NCBI GenBank assembly: GCA_029780415.1
Contig: JAKOYN010000136.1
Location: forward strand, 1 to 64,000
Length of the DNA: 64,000 nucleotides
Source: RXIX01 sp003989075
Lineage (GTDB): Bacteria > Pseudomonadota > Gammaproteobacteria > Competibacterales > Competibacteraceae
Direction of reading: 5' to 3'
The translations under genes were made by a program, and so were the position numbers. The number at the start of each line of letters is the position of its first letter. Position 1 is the first letter of the stretch. Below, piece after piece: positions 9,534-18,168 of the stretch. Under the pieces are notes generated by a model. It did not search any database, was not told the origin of the DNA, and saw only the letters and a program-made list of their open reading frames with translations.

Positions 9534-10394
9534 ATGGAACTGGATAAAACACAATTGCAGTGGCTGGTGGCTGGTGTAGGGGCCGTCATCGTCGTTCTGA
9601 TTTATCTCTGGGGTATCCGCGCGCGCTTGAAGGATGAGCTTCGTCAGCGCCGGCGGCAGCCTTCGCTCGGCAATGAGCCGGTGTTTGGCGAAGATCCCGA
9701 CGGTGCGCCGGAGGCGGAGAAGGTGCACAATTTCGGCCATCTGGGTCGGATCACGCCGGATCATCATCTGGCCGACAAGGTGCTGGTGGACGTGGAAATT
9801 CACCCGATCGAGCGCGGCAGTGCCGACCCGGACGCGGAAGTGCTGAACGCTTCGCCGGTTGAAGTGACGCCGGTCGCTGATCCGCCGCTGACAGTGCCCG
9901 CGGCGCCTGAAACGGCTGCGCCGGCTACACCGGTCAAACCGGCCATGCCAGACACGCTCAGGATGACCGTGGCCTTGACCGTGGTGGCGCCACCGGGCCA
10001 GTTGTTTACCGGCATGCGCATCCAGACGGTTGCTGCCGCTGCCCACCTGCGCCTGGATGCGGCCAGTGGTCTGTTCGAACGCCGCACGGATGAGGGCGCA
10101 GCCGGGCGCGATCTGGTGTTTGCCATGGCGCATCTGCGCAAACCCGGTGCCTTCGATGTGGATACGCTGAGCCAGCTGCGCACGCCGGGTCTGCTGCTGT
10201 TCATGAATCTGCCCGGGCCGCTGGAGGATATGCAGGCCCTGGATCTGATGGTGCTGGCGGCAGATCAACTGGCGCGCGAACTGGGCGGCTCGATCTGCGA
10301 TGAACGCCGCAGCCGCATGACTAATCAGGCGCTGCTGCAGTTGCGCAGCAAGGTCGCTGACCTGAGCCAGCGGCGTCAGGCGCAGTCCTGCTGA
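9534..10394 (+). CDS. zipA: Cell division protein ZipA
   Basis: A 286-residue protein with the ZipA layout. A short N-terminus is followed by one membrane anchor at about residues 10-28, a basic and then acidic linker rich in Pro and Ala (to about residue 140), and a C-terminal FtsZ-binding domain with segments such as GQLFTGMRIQTVA and GLLLFMNLPGP. ZipA tethers FtsZ to the inner membrane at the septum and is largely restricted to Gammaproteobacteria, which helps place the organism. The gene lies between smc and ligA, a common order in this class, and ends 13 bases before ligA. Confidence 0.92.
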   Translation: MELDKTQLQWLVAGVGAVIVVLIYLWGIRARLKDELRQRRRQPSLGNEPVFGEDPDGAPEAEKVHNFGHLGRITPDHHLADKVLVDVEIHPIERGSADPDAEVLNASPVEVTPVADPPLTVPAAPETAAPATPVKPAMPDTLRMTVALTVVAPPGQLFTGMRIQTVAAAAHLRLDAASGLFERRTDEGAAGRDLVFAMAHLRKPGAFDVDTLSQLRTPGLLLFMNLPGPLEDMQALDLMVLAADQLARELGGSICDERRSRMTNQALLQLRSKVADLSQRRQAQSC

Positions 10395-10407
10395 GGATGA
10401 CCGGGGT

Positions 10408-12447
10408 ATGGTGGTGTCCAGTGCGGTGCAGGATCGGGCAAGCTGCTTGCGTGAGCAGCTCAACACCCACAGTTACCACTACTATGTCCTGGATGCGCCG
10501 ACCATTCCCGATGCCGAATATGACCGGCTGTTTCGGGAACTGCAGGCGCTGGAGGCCGCGCATCCCGAACTGCTGACGGCGGATTCGCCGACGCAGCGGG
10601 TTGGCGGCCGGCCACTGGATGGCTTCATGCCGGTGCGTCATCGTGCACCGATGCTGTCGATCCATACCGAGACCGATACCCGTCCGCAGGGGGCGCAATC
10701 TTTTGATATCCAGGTGCGTCGTGATCTGGGCCTGGATGCGGATGCACCAGCGGTCGAGTACCTCTGCGAGCTGAAGTTCGACGGTCTGGCTATTAACCTG
10801 CGCTATGAGCATGGCCTGCTGGTGCAGGCGGCGACGCGCGGCGATGGCGAGACCGGTGAGGATGTCACCCAAAATATCCGTACCATCCATGCTGTGCCCT
10901 TGCGCCTGCGCGGTCCGGCGCCTGCCGTGCTGGAGGTGCGCGGCGAAGCCTATATGAGCCGTCCGGATTTCGAGCGCTACAACGCCCGTCAACGCGCCGC
11001 TGGTCTGCCGACCCTGGTCAATCCACGCAACGGTGCCGCCGGCAGCATTCGTCAGTTGGATCCAAAACTGGCGGCACAGCGGCCGCTGTCCTTTTTTGCC
11101 TACGGTCTGGGTGAGGTGCAGGGTTGGGAGCTGCCAGCGACGCATGCGGCGCTGCTCGATGCCCTGGCGGCGCTGGGCCTGCCGGTATGCGAGCAGCGCG
11201 CGGTGGCGCGTGGCGCCGGGGATCTGATTGCCTTCTATGAGCGGATTGCCGGACAGCGTGACGCGCTGCCTTTTGATATCGATGGTGTGGTGTACAAGGT
11301 CAATGCGCTGGATGCGCAGCGGCAACTGGGTTTTCGCACGCGCGAACCGCGCTGGGCGGTGGCGCACAAATTCCCGGCCCAGGAAGAATTGACCCGGGTC
11401 GAGGCGATTGAAGTCCAGGTGGGCCGCACCGGTGCGATCACTCCGGTCGCGCGCCTGCGGCCTGTGTTTGTCGGTGGGGTCACGGTGACCAATGCTACCT
11501 TGCATAACGCCGATGAAGTGGCGCGCAAGGATGTGCGGGTGGGCGATACGGTGATCGTGCGCCGCGCCGGTGACGTGATTCCCGAAGTGGTGGGCGTGGT
11601 GCTGGAGCAGCGCCCGGCTGAATCCCGGCCGTTCGTGATGCCGGAGTGCTGCCCGGTATGCGGTTCGCACATTACCCGTCCTGAGGGTGAGGCGGTGGCG
11701 CGTTGCATCGGCGGATTGTATTGCCGCGCCCAGCGCAGGGAGGCGCTGCGCCATTTTGCTTCGCGCCGGGCGCTGGATATCGAGGGGCTGGGCGAGCGCC
11801 TGGTGGAACAATTGGTCGAGCGCGACTGGGTCCGCAGCCCTGCTGATCTGTTCACACTTGATGTTGCCCGGTTGGCGGCGCTGGAGCGGATGGGTGTCAA
11901 GTCGGCGGAAAATCTGGTCGCGGCGCTGGCGCGTGCCAGGCAGACGACCCTGGCGCGCTTCCTGTACGCATTGGGGATTCGCGAGGTCGGTGAAGCGACA
12001 GCGCTGGCTCTGGCGACGCACTTTGGCACACTGGATGCCCTGCTGGCAGCGGATGATGAGCGCCTGCGTCAGGTACCGGATGTCGGGCCGGTGGTGGCAG
12101 CGGCGCTGCGGGCCTTTTTCCAGGAGCCGCATAACCAGGATGTCATTGCTCGTCTGCGCGCTGCAGGTGTGCACTGGCCGGAAACAGTGCCGGTAGCGGT
12201 GCCGGCAAATACGCAAACCCTGGCCGGTAAAACCGTTGTCCTCACCGGCACCCTGGAACTGCTCAGCCGCGATGCAGCCACCGAGCAGTTGCGCGCACGC
12301 GGCGCCCGGGTCAGCGGCAGCGTGTCGAAGAAGACCGATTATGTGGTCGCGGGCCGCGATGCCGGATCCAAGCTGGACAAGGCGCGGCAACTGGGCGTGA
12401 CGGTGCTGGATGAGGCGGGCTTGCAGGTGCTGCTGGGCGACGGCTAG
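10408..12447 (+). CDS. ligA: NAD-dependent DNA ligase LigA
   Basis: The 679-residue essential ligase joins nicks using NAD+. An N-terminal Ia domain (YYVLDAPTIPDAEYDRL) is followed by an adenylation domain with catalytic Lys about 123 in ELKFDG. Then come an OB fold, a four-cysteine zinc finger at about residues 414-440 (CCPVCG ... RCIGGLYC), a helix-hairpin-helix region and a C-terminal BRCT domain from about residue 600 (GKTVVLTGTL). Length and domain order are normal. It starts 13 bases after zipA and is probably cotranscribed with it. Confidence 0.97.
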   Translation: MVVSSAVQDRASCLREQLNTHSYHYYVLDAPTIPDAEYDRLFRELQALEAAHPELLTADSPTQRVGGRPLDGFMPVRHRAPMLSIHTETDTRPQGAQSFDIQVRRDLGLDADAPAVEYLCELKFDGLAINLRYEHGLLVQAATRGDGETGEDVTQNIRTIHAVPLRLRGPAPAVLEVRGEAYMSRPDFERYNARQRAAGLPTLVNPRNGAAGSIRQLDPKLAAQRPLSFFAYGLGEVQGWELPATHAALLDALAALGLPVCEQRAVARGAGDLIAFYERIAGQRDALPFDIDGVVYKVNALDAQRQLGFRTREPRWAVAHKFPAQEELTRVEAIEVQVGRTGAITPVARLRPVFVGGVTVTNATLHNADEVARKDVRVGDTVIVRRAGDVIPEVVGVVLEQRPAESRPFVMPECCPVCGSHITRPEGEAVARCIGGLYCRAQRREALRHFASRRALDIEGLGERLVEQLVERDWVRSPADLFTLDVARLAALERMGVKSAENLVAALARARQTTLARFLYALGIREVGEATALALATHFGTLDALLAADDERLRQVPDVGPVVAAALRAFFQEPHNQDVIARLRAAGVHWPETVPVAVPANTQTLAGKTVVLTGTLELLSRDAATEQLRARGARVSGSVSKKTDYVVAGRDAGSKLDKARQLGVTVLDEAGLQVLLGDG

Positions 12448-12456
12448 CAGCAGACC

Positions 12457-12483
12457 GGGGAGCAGCCCGGTGGACGGCTCCCC
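12457..12483. terminator. Hairpin between convergent ligA and parvulin gene
   Basis: GGGGAGC (12457-12463) pairs perfectly with GCTCCCC (12477-12483) around a 13-base loop. It lies 9 bases after the ligA stop and 12 bases from the stop of the minus-strand parvulin gene. It probably ends transcription from both sides, although neither strand has a T-run. Confidence 0.4.
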
Positions 12484-12495
12484 ATGGTCAGACGC

Positions 12496-13416
12496 TTACT
12501 TCTTCTCGTCCTTGGCGGCATCGGCAGCCGGCACGGCGGCGCTGACCTGAATCTCGGTCACCTCGATCTTGGCGCCGGACTTCAGCTTCTCCAGATAATC
12601 GTTGACCATCTTGCTCTGCAGCATCTGCGCGATCTGCGGCTTGAGCTCATCCATCGACGGCGGCGTAGCGTCGCGCACATCTTCCAGCAGAATCACATGC
12701 CAGCCGAACGGGGTTTGTACTGGCTCGCTGATCTGGCCCTTGTCCAGCTTGGCTACTGCCTGCGCGAACGGCGGCACCATCATGCCCGGCGTGAACCAGC
12801 CCAGATCGCCGCCATTGGCCGCGGAACTGTCGCTGGACTTGGTCTTGGCCAGTTCGGCGAACTTGCTGGCATCCTTCTTCAGTTCGGCGACGATCTCCTT
12901 GGCCTTATCCTCGGAATCGACCAGGATGTGTGCGGCCTTGTATTCCTTGCTCTTCATCGCCGCAACGGCATTATCGTATTCCTTCTTGATGGCCTCTTCG
13001 CTGGGTGCGCTCTCGCTCAGCATGCGCCGAATCACGGTGCTGGCCAGCAGGCTGCGCTGAATCATTTCAAACTGCTGTTTGACCTGCGGGTCATCGGCCA
13101 GTTTCTGCTTGTTGGCTTCCTGCACCAGCAGTTCTTCCAGCACCAGTTGCTGGACCAGCGCGTTGCTGGACTCGGGCGAGTCGATCTTGGCCTTGCCGCG
13201 CAACTGCTGGGCGTACAGCTCAAATGCAGTCTTGCTGATCGGCTTGCCATTCACTACCGCGACCGGATCGGGAATGGTGAAGCTGGGCGTGGCGGCAGCG
13301 GGCGCGGCAGCGGCAGCTTCGGGCTTCTTATCATCGGCAGCCAGCGCCACGCCAGACAGCAACAGCGCCGAAGACAGCGCCAGCAGGGGGAGAGTCAGTT
13401 TGCTTGGTTTTTTCAT
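12496..13416 (-). CDS. Periplasmic parvulin-type peptidyl-prolyl isomerase
   Basis: A 306-residue exported foldase. It has a signal peptide at residues 1-26 (basic MKKPSK, hydrophobic core, cleavage after ALA) and an Ala-rich spacer. A SurA/PrsA-like helical chaperone region follows (VAVVNGKPISKTAFELY), then one parvulin domain at about residues 159-255 (AAHILVDSEDKA, GGDLGWFTPG, PVQTPFGWHVILL). The reading frame continues upstream, but the signal peptide and a GGAA-containing site fix the start at 13416. It is the last gene of a four-gene minus-strand group after bolA. It most likely helps outer-membrane or periplasmic proteins fold, as PpiC/PrsA-like proteins do; the exact client is unknown. 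Confidence 0.9.
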   Translation of the reverse strand: MKKPSKLTLPLLALSSALLLSGVALAADDKKPEAAAAAPAAATPSFTIPDPVAVVNGKPISKTAFELYAQQLRGKAKIDSPESSNALVQQLVLEELLVQEANKQKLADDPQVKQQFEMIQRSLLASTVIRRMLSESAPSEEAIKKEYDNAVAAMKSKEYKAAHILVDSEDKAKEIVAELKKDASKFAELAKTKSSDSSAANGGDLGWFTPGMMVPPFAQAVAKLDKGQISEPVQTPFGWHVILLEDVRDATPPSMDELKPQIAQMLQSKMVNDYLEKLKSGAKIEVTEIQVSAAVPAADAAKDEKK

Positions 13417-13453
13417 GCGCGTTTCCAGAAGTCTAGTTTGCAGAGTGGACAGG

Positions 13454-13723
13454 TCAGGTTTCATCCGGGGCATTGGCCTTGATACTCAAGGCGTGAATAT
13501 CCCGGTGCATCAGATCGGCCAGCGCCGCATTGACGAGGCGATGGCGCTGAAGAAGAGTTTTGCCGGTAAAGGCAGCGGCGATAATGCGCACGGTGAAATG
13601 GCCACCGTCGCGGGCACCCGCATGGCCGGCGTGCGCGGCGCTGTCATCGCGAATCTCCAGCAGCTCTGGACTCAGTGCGGTGCGCAGGCGTTGCTCGATC
13701 AGGGCGACCCGGGCACTGCTCAT
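13454..13723 (-). CDS. BolA family protein
   Basis: An 89-residue BolA-fold protein. The N-terminal helix region is RVALIEQRLRTAL, the centre has HFTVRIIAAAFTGKTLLQRHRLVNAAL with the BolA HR motif, and the end is IHALSIKA. BolA proteins pair with monothiol glutaredoxins in iron-sulfur cluster handling and may also affect cell shape genes. The start codon overlaps the yciI stop by 4 bases (ATGA), so translation is probably coupled. Whether it is BolA itself or a paralogue such as IbaG cannot be decided by eye. Confidence 0.88.
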   Translation of the reverse strand: MSSARVALIEQRLRTALSPELLEIRDDSAAHAGHAGARDGGHFTVRIIAAAFTGKTLLQRHRLVNAALADLMHRDIHALSIKANAPDET

Positions 13724-14022
13724 GCGGGCAGAACCTGCCGAAAGGGATAGATCTCAACCGCTGCGTAAACACCGGCGGCCACATAGGGATCGGCATCAGC
13801 CCAGGCGCGGGCTTCGTCGAGCGACGCGAATTCAGCCACCACCAGACTGCCCTGGAATCCGGCGGGGCCAGGATCGGGACTGTCGATGGCTGGCAGCGGT
13901 CCAGCCAGCACCAGCCGCCCCTGATTGAGCAGCACATGCAGGCGCTCCAGGTGGGCGGGCCGTACCGACAGGCGTCGGTCCAGGCTGTTGGGTGTATCGC
14001 GACCGAGAATGGCATAGAGCAT
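13720..14022 (-). CDS. yciI: YciI family protein
   Basis: A 100-residue protein of the YciI/YCII fold (ferredoxin-like). It opens with MLYAILGRDTPNSL, has HLERLHVLLNQGRLVLAGPLP with the conserved family His and a GP pair, and then SLDEARAWADADPYVAAGV. The family is small and soluble with no firmly assigned reaction. It starts 3 bases after yciB and overlaps bolA by 4 bases, so the three are one transcription unit. The yciB-yciI pairing is common in Proteobacteria. Confidence 0.9.
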   Translation of the reverse strand: MLYAILGRDTPNSLDRRLSVRPAHLERLHVLLNQGRLVLAGPLPAIDSPDPGPAGFQGSLVVAEFASLDEARAWADADPYVAAGVYAAVEIYPFRQVLPA

Positions 14023-14025
14023 AGC

Positions 14026-14577
14026 TCAAAGCTCCTTCGAGGAGGTGTCGTCAGGCTTGATATGGCGGCTCATGTAGGCAGCCTGCGCCAGTACGAACAG
14101 CAGGGTCAGACCGAGCATGCCAAACAGCTTGAAGTTGACCCAGGTGTTTTCATCGAACGTGAAAGCGACGTAGAGATTGGCGGCACCCATGGCGAGGAAG
14201 AAAATTGCCCAGGCAAGTGTCAGCTTGACCCAGACCGGCAGCGGAAGTTCCAGTTGTTCACCCAGCATCCGTGCCAGCAGCGGTTTTTGGCCAATGAACA
14301 GGCTGCCGATGAAGGCGATGGCAAACAGCCAGTTGACTACCGTTGGTTTCCACTTGACGAACACCGGGTCATGCAGCAGCAGCGTAGCCCCGCCCAGCAC
14401 CAGCACCAGTCCGGCGGTGAACAGCGGCAGTTTCTCGACCCGGCGCTGGCGCAGCCAGACCCAGCCGACCTGGGCGAGAGTGACGACGATCAGCACCCCA
14501 GTGGCCACATAGATATCAGCCAGCTTGTAGGCGACGAAGAACAGGGCGATGGGCAGGAAGTCGAACAGCAGTTTCAT
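14026..14577 (-). CDS. yciB: Septation protein A / inner-membrane protein YciB
   Basis: A 183-residue integral membrane protein with five or six hydrophobic segments and the family start MKLLFDFLPIALFFVAYK. KWKPTVVNWLFAIAF and FWVNFK-like motifs (ENTWVNFKLFG) follow. YciB (IspZ) is linked to cell-envelope synthesis and septation in enterics, and loss in Shigella gives filaments. The start at 14577 matches the conserved N-terminus; the frame upstream is open but not family-like. It leads a minus-strand operon with yciI, bolA and the parvulin. A terminator-like hairpin lies 44-71 bases upstream of its start. Confidence 0.93.
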   Translation of the reverse strand: MKLLFDFLPIALFFVAYKLADIYVATGVLIVVTLAQVGWVWLRQRRVEKLPLFTAGLVLVLGGATLLLHDPVFVKWKPTVVNWLFAIAFIGSLFIGQKPLLARMLGEQLELPLPVWVKLTLAWAIFFLAMGAANLYVAFTFDENTWVNFKLFGMLGLTLLFVLAQAAYMSRHIKPDDTSSKEL

Positions 14578-14620
14578 GCGGGTTGCGGATTTTCGTTGCG
14601 GGCCAGGAGCGGGATCGGGC

Positions 14621-14648
14621 AAAAGAAAAGCGGCCGCGGGCGGTCGCT
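14621..14648 (-). terminator. Terminator-like hairpin in the yciB leader (minus strand)
   Basis: Read on the minus strand, AGCGACCGC and GCGGCCGCT (14648-14640 and 14637-14629, one A-C mismatch) form a stem followed by TTTCTTTT (14628-14621). No minus-strand gene lies directly upstream because yciO runs the other way. The element is therefore either an attenuator for yciB or a stop for antisense transcripts. Confidence 0.4.
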
Positions 14649-14724
14649 CTCTTGACCGGCGGGTGACGTGCTGGCACCTTGCCCGATCGATGTGAACCTC
14701 TGTGATTTCAAGGAATATAAGGCC

Positions 14725-15345
14725 ATGAGCCGCGTTTTACAAATTCATCCCGCCAATCCGCAGCCGCGCCTGATCAGCCAGGCGGTGGCGCGGCTGCGTG
14801 CCGGTGATGTCATTATTTATCCTACCGATTCCAGCTACGCACTCGGTTGCCGGCTCGGCGACAAGGCAGCAGCCGAGCGCATCCGCGCCATTCGCCAGAC
14901 CGACCGTCACCACAATTTCACCCTGGTGTGCCGCGATCTGTCGGAGATCGCCACCTACGCCAAGGTGGACAACCAGCGTTATCGGCTGCTTAAGGCCGCC
15001 ACACCGGGGCCGTTCACCTTTCTGCTGCAGGCGACCCATGAGGTGCCGCGGCGTCTGCAGCACCCGCGCCGCAAGACCATCGGCCTGCGCATTCCCGATA
15101 ACGCCATCGTGCGCGCGCTGCTGGCGGAACTGGGCGAGCCGATCATGAGCTGCACCCTGCTGCTGCCCGGCGACGAGTGGCCGCTGTCCGATCCTGAGGA
15201 GATCGAGGATCGCCTGACGCACGCGGTGGATCTGATCGTCGATGGCGGTCCCGGTCAGCACGAGCCGACCACCGTGCTCGATTTGACGGAGGACGCGCCG
15301 CAACTGGTCCGCCAGGGCCTCGGTGACGCCAGCCCGTTTCTCTGA
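14725..15345 (+). CDS. yciO: YciO, Sua5/YrdC-family protein
   Basis: A 206-residue single-domain YrdC-like protein. Typical segments are GDVIIYPTDSSYALGC near the start, an ATPGPFTFLLQAT loop, KTIGLRIPDN and TTVLDLT near the C-terminus. Sua5/YrdC proteins make threonylcarbamoyl-adenylate for the t6A37 tRNA modification. The YciO subgroup (PTDSSYALGC rather than TEAVWGLG) is a divergent branch whose role in t6A is less certain. The start at 14725 (MSRVLQIHP) fits YciO and follows AAGGA at about 14710. It ends 16 bases before the convergent emrB gene. Confidence 0.88.
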   Translation: MSRVLQIHPANPQPRLISQAVARLRAGDVIIYPTDSSYALGCRLGDKAAAERIRAIRQTDRHHNFTLVCRDLSEIATYAKVDNQRYRLLKAATPGPFTFLLQATHEVPRRLQHPRRKTIGLRIPDNAIVRALLAELGEPIMSCTLLLPGDEWPLSDPEEIEDRLTHAVDLIVDGGPGQHEPTTVLDLTEDAPQLVRQGLGDASPFL

Positions 15346-15361
15346 ACCGTCCGGTGCACGC

Positions 15362-16909
15362 TCAATGGCCACCGCCCCGCACGGTGAATGGCGGCTTGGC
15401 CCACCAGATCAGGCCAATCAGGCTGAGCATCAGCATGCCGCTGATACACATCACCGCGTCGGTGGACAGTAGATAGGCCTGCGTGGTCAGGGTGCGATCG
15501 AGTTGCGCCAGGGCCTGCGTGTCACCTAGGCCAATGGTGTGCAACTGATCCAGATAGTGCGTGGCCAGCGGGTTGTAGGCGGTGACCTGCTCGGCCAGCC
15601 GGGCGTGGTGTTCGATACCCTTGTGATCCCACAGTGAAGTCATGATCGCCGTGCCGAAACTGGAGCCGAGGTTGCGCATGAAGTTCTGCAGCCCGGTGGC
15701 AGCGGCGAGCTGGCCCGGCGCCAGCCCGGAGAGATTGATCGTTACCAGCGGCAGGAAAAAACAGCTGATGCCTACGCCCATGAACAGCCGGCTGAGCGCC
15801 AGCGTCCAGTAATCGACATCCGGCGTGAAGCGCGCGCTCCAGAATGCCACCAGCGCAAACACGGTAAAGCCAAAGGTAGCCACGGCGCGGGCATCGAGGC
15901 GATGAATGTTGGCGCCGATGATCGGTCCGAGCAGCAGCGCCAGCACGCCGCCAAAGGCCACCACCTTGCCCGCCCACAGTGGCGTGTAGCCCTGATAGCT
16001 TTGCAGCCACAGCGGCAGCACCACCACGGTGCCGAAGAAGGCGATCGAGCCGATCATCAGGCAGGTCACGCCTATCGCGAAGTTGCGCCGCCCGAACAGG
16101 CGTAGATCGACCACTGGATGATCGTCGGTCAATTCCCAGGCGGTGAAGAAGGCCAGCGCCACCACTGAAACTGCAGCCAGGCCAATGATCAGCGGCGAGC
16201 CGAACCAGTCCAGTTCATTCCCCTTGTCGAGCAGAATCTGCAGCGCGCCGATACCGATCACCAGCAGGCCAAGACCGACATAATCCACCGGCAGCCGCCG
16301 GCGCGGCGTTTCCCGATCGGCAAACAGCCAGCTCACCAGGCCGGCAACGATCAGGCCGATCGGCAGGTTGATCAGGAAAATCCAGTGCCAGGACAGGTTC
16401 TCGGTCAGCCAGCCGCCCGACAGGGGGCCGATGATCGGGCCGAGAATCGTGGTCATCGACCACAGCCCCAGCGCCAGGCCGCGCCGCTGTGGCGGATAGA
16501 CGCTGGTCAGCAGGGTCTGCGACAGCGGAATCATTGAGGCGCCAACCACGCCCTGCATCACCCGCGCCGTGAGCAGTACGGGAAAGCTCGGTGCCAGCCC
16601 GCACAGCAGTGAGGCCAGGGTAAACAGCAGGGTGGCGTTGACGAACAGGCGCACCGCGCCAAAGCGCAGCGCCAGCCAGCCGGTCAGCGGCAGCAGGATC
16701 GCCTCGGCCACCGCGTAGGAGGTGATCACCCAGGTACCCTGGGTAAAGCTCACCCCCAGATCGCCGGCGATGCTTGGCACCGAAACGTTGGCGATGGTCA
16801 GATCAAGGATGTTCATGAACGCGCCCAGGCCAAGGGCAAAGGTCGCCAGCGCCAACTGGCCGCCGCGCATCGCTGCCGGCAGGGCGCGTTCCGTGGCGTT
16901 AATGTTCAC
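15362..16909 (-). CDS. emrB: EmrB-type MFS drug efflux transporter (DHA2, 14 TM)
   Basis: A 515-residue major-facilitator protein of the 14-helix DHA2 group. It has LDLTIANVSVPSIAGDLG in TM1, WVITSYAVAEAILLPLTGW in TM2, a GLALGLW segment and the antiporter-type GPIIGPLSGGWL motif in TM5. It pumps hydrophobic drugs through an EmrA periplasmic duct and an outer-membrane TolC. Translation starts at GTG 16909, overlapping the emrA stop by 4 bases (GTGA). It is the last gene of marR-emrA-emrB. No TolC gene is adjacent, so a shared outer-membrane channel is likely. Confidence 0.93.
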   Translation of the reverse strand: MNINATERALPAAMRGGQLALATFALGLGAFMNILDLTIANVSVPSIAGDLGVSFTQGTWVITSYAVAEAILLPLTGWLALRFGAVRLFVNATLLFTLASLLCGLAPSFPVLLTARVMQGVVGASMIPLSQTLLTSVYPPQRRGLALGLWSMTTILGPIIGPLSGGWLTENLSWHWIFLINLPIGLIVAGLVSWLFADRETPRRRLPVDYVGLGLLVIGIGALQILLDKGNELDWFGSPLIIGLAAVSVVALAFFTAWELTDDHPVVDLRLFGRRNFAIGVTCLMIGSIAFFGTVVVLPLWLQSYQGYTPLWAGKVVAFGGVLALLLGPIIGANIHRLDARAVATFGFTVFALVAFWSARFTPDVDYWTLALSRLFMGVGISCFFLPLVTINLSGLAPGQLAAATGLQNFMRNLGSSFGTAIMTSLWDHKGIEHHARLAEQVTAYNPLATHYLDQLHTIGLGDTQALAQLDRTLTTQAYLLSTDAVMCISGMLMLSLIGLIWWAKPPFTVRGGGH

Positions 16910-18168
16910 GATTTGCCGCCGCCGCGCCGGTTGGCCTCGATGATGCGGGCGATGCGTGCCTCGGCGGCTTGCGCCTGCGCCGCGAACACCGGTGTGCTGT
17001 AGCGCGCCTCATGATTCGGTTCGCGGGCGAGCACGTCGCCATCCCGCTGATGGGTGTCCACAGTGGCGCGCATCGACAGGCCGATCCGCAGCGGGTGTTC
17101 GGCTACCGTCACCGGGTCGAGGGTGATGCGCACCGGCACCCGCTGCACAATCTTGATCCAGTTACCGGTGGCGTTCTGTGGCGGCAGCAGGGCAAAGGTT
17201 CCGCCGGTGCCCGCAGCCAGACCGGCGATCCGCCCGCTGTAGTGCACGTCGCTGCCATAAAGATCGGCGCGCAGCGTGACCGGCTGCCCGATGCGCACGT
17301 TTTCCAGTTCGCTTTCCTTGAAATTGGCATCCACCCACAGATCACCGAGCGGGATCACCGCCATCAGGGCCGTGCCAGGCGCGACTTGTGCACCGATCTG
17401 GACGCTGCGCTTGGCTACATAGCCACGCAGCGGAGCGACGATGGTGGTGCGGGCGATATTCAGAAAGGCTTCCTTGACCCTGGCCGCGGCGGCCGCGACC
17501 CGGGGATGGGTTTCGACCGAGGTGTTATCGATCAGGACTTCGGCGCCGCTACGCTGTTCGCGGGCGGCGCGCACTGCGGCCTGGGCCTGTTCAACCGCTG
17601 CCTGAGCGGCATCGCGCGCGGCGCTGGCGCTATCGAGCGCGGTGCGCGCGGTCTGCAGGGTTTCGCTGGAAATGAATTTCTTCTGGAACAGCATCTCGCG
17701 CCGCTGGTATTCGTCACGGGCCTGACGGGCGGCGGTCTCGGCGCGCTCGGCTTCGAAGCGGATACGATCAAGATCGGCGCTGCGCTGGGCGATCTGGGCG
17801 CGTGATTGATTGTCATTGGCGTACAGGCCGCGCACCGCGCGCACTGCGTCGGCCAGATTGGCTTCCGCCAGTTGCAATTGCACCTGAGCGTCGGCGTCGT
17901 CAAGCTGTACCAGCGGCTGGCCCTGTTCAACCAGATCAGTGTCATCGGCCAGCACGCGGACCACGGTGCCGGCGATCTGCGGTGTGATCTGAACCACATT
18001 GCCGCCGACATAGGCATTGTCGGTGGTGACCTGCCAGCGTCCGTAGTAAAACCAGTAATAGCCGCCGCCGCTGGCGAGCAGGGTGAACAGGGTGGCCAGG
18101 ATGAGCAGCGCGCGGCGACGCCTGCCGTTTGGAGTCGCGGGAACAGTGTCCTGCGGTTGTGCGCTCAT
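16906..18168 (-). CDS. emrA: EmrA-type periplasmic adaptor of the drug efflux pump
   Basis: A 420-residue HlyD/EmrA membrane-fusion protein. A cytoplasmic basic stretch (NGRRRRALL) precedes one anchor at about residues 18-38 and the motif YGRWQVTTDNAYVGGN. A biotinyl-lipoyl half follows (VVRVLADDTDLVEQGQPLVQLDDADA), then an Ala/Gln/Arg-rich coiled-coil hairpin, a second lipoyl half (IVAPLRGYVAKRSVQIGAQV) and a beta barrel (LWVDANFKESELENVRIGQPV). It overlaps marR and emrB by 4 bases at each end. The C-terminus is Arg-rich. It links EmrB to an outer-membrane channel. Confidence 0.93.
   Translation of the reverse strand: MSAQPQDTVPATPNGRRRRALLILATLFTLLASGGGYYWFYYGRWQVTTDNAYVGGNVVQITPQIAGTVVRVLADDTDLVEQGQPLVQLDDADAQVQLQLAEANLADAVRAVRGLYANDNQSRAQIAQRSADLDRIRFEAERAETAARQARDEYQRREMLFQKKFISSETLQTARTALDSASAARDAAQAAVEQAQAAVRAAREQRSGAEVLIDNTSVETHPRVAAAAARVKEAFLNIARTTIVAPLRGYVAKRSVQIGAQVAPGTALMAVIPLGDLWVDANFKESELENVRIGQPVTLRADLYGSDVHYSGRIAGLAAGTGGTFALLPPQNATGNWIKIVQRVPVRITLDPVTVAEHPLRIGLSMRATVDTHQRDGDVLAREPNHEARYSTPVFAAQAQAAEARIARIIEANRRGGGKS

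Noticed and set aside
12484..13482. Plus-strand open frame opposite the parvulin gene
   Set aside because: The minus strand encodes a complete signal peptide and parvulin domain; the plus frame has no family features.
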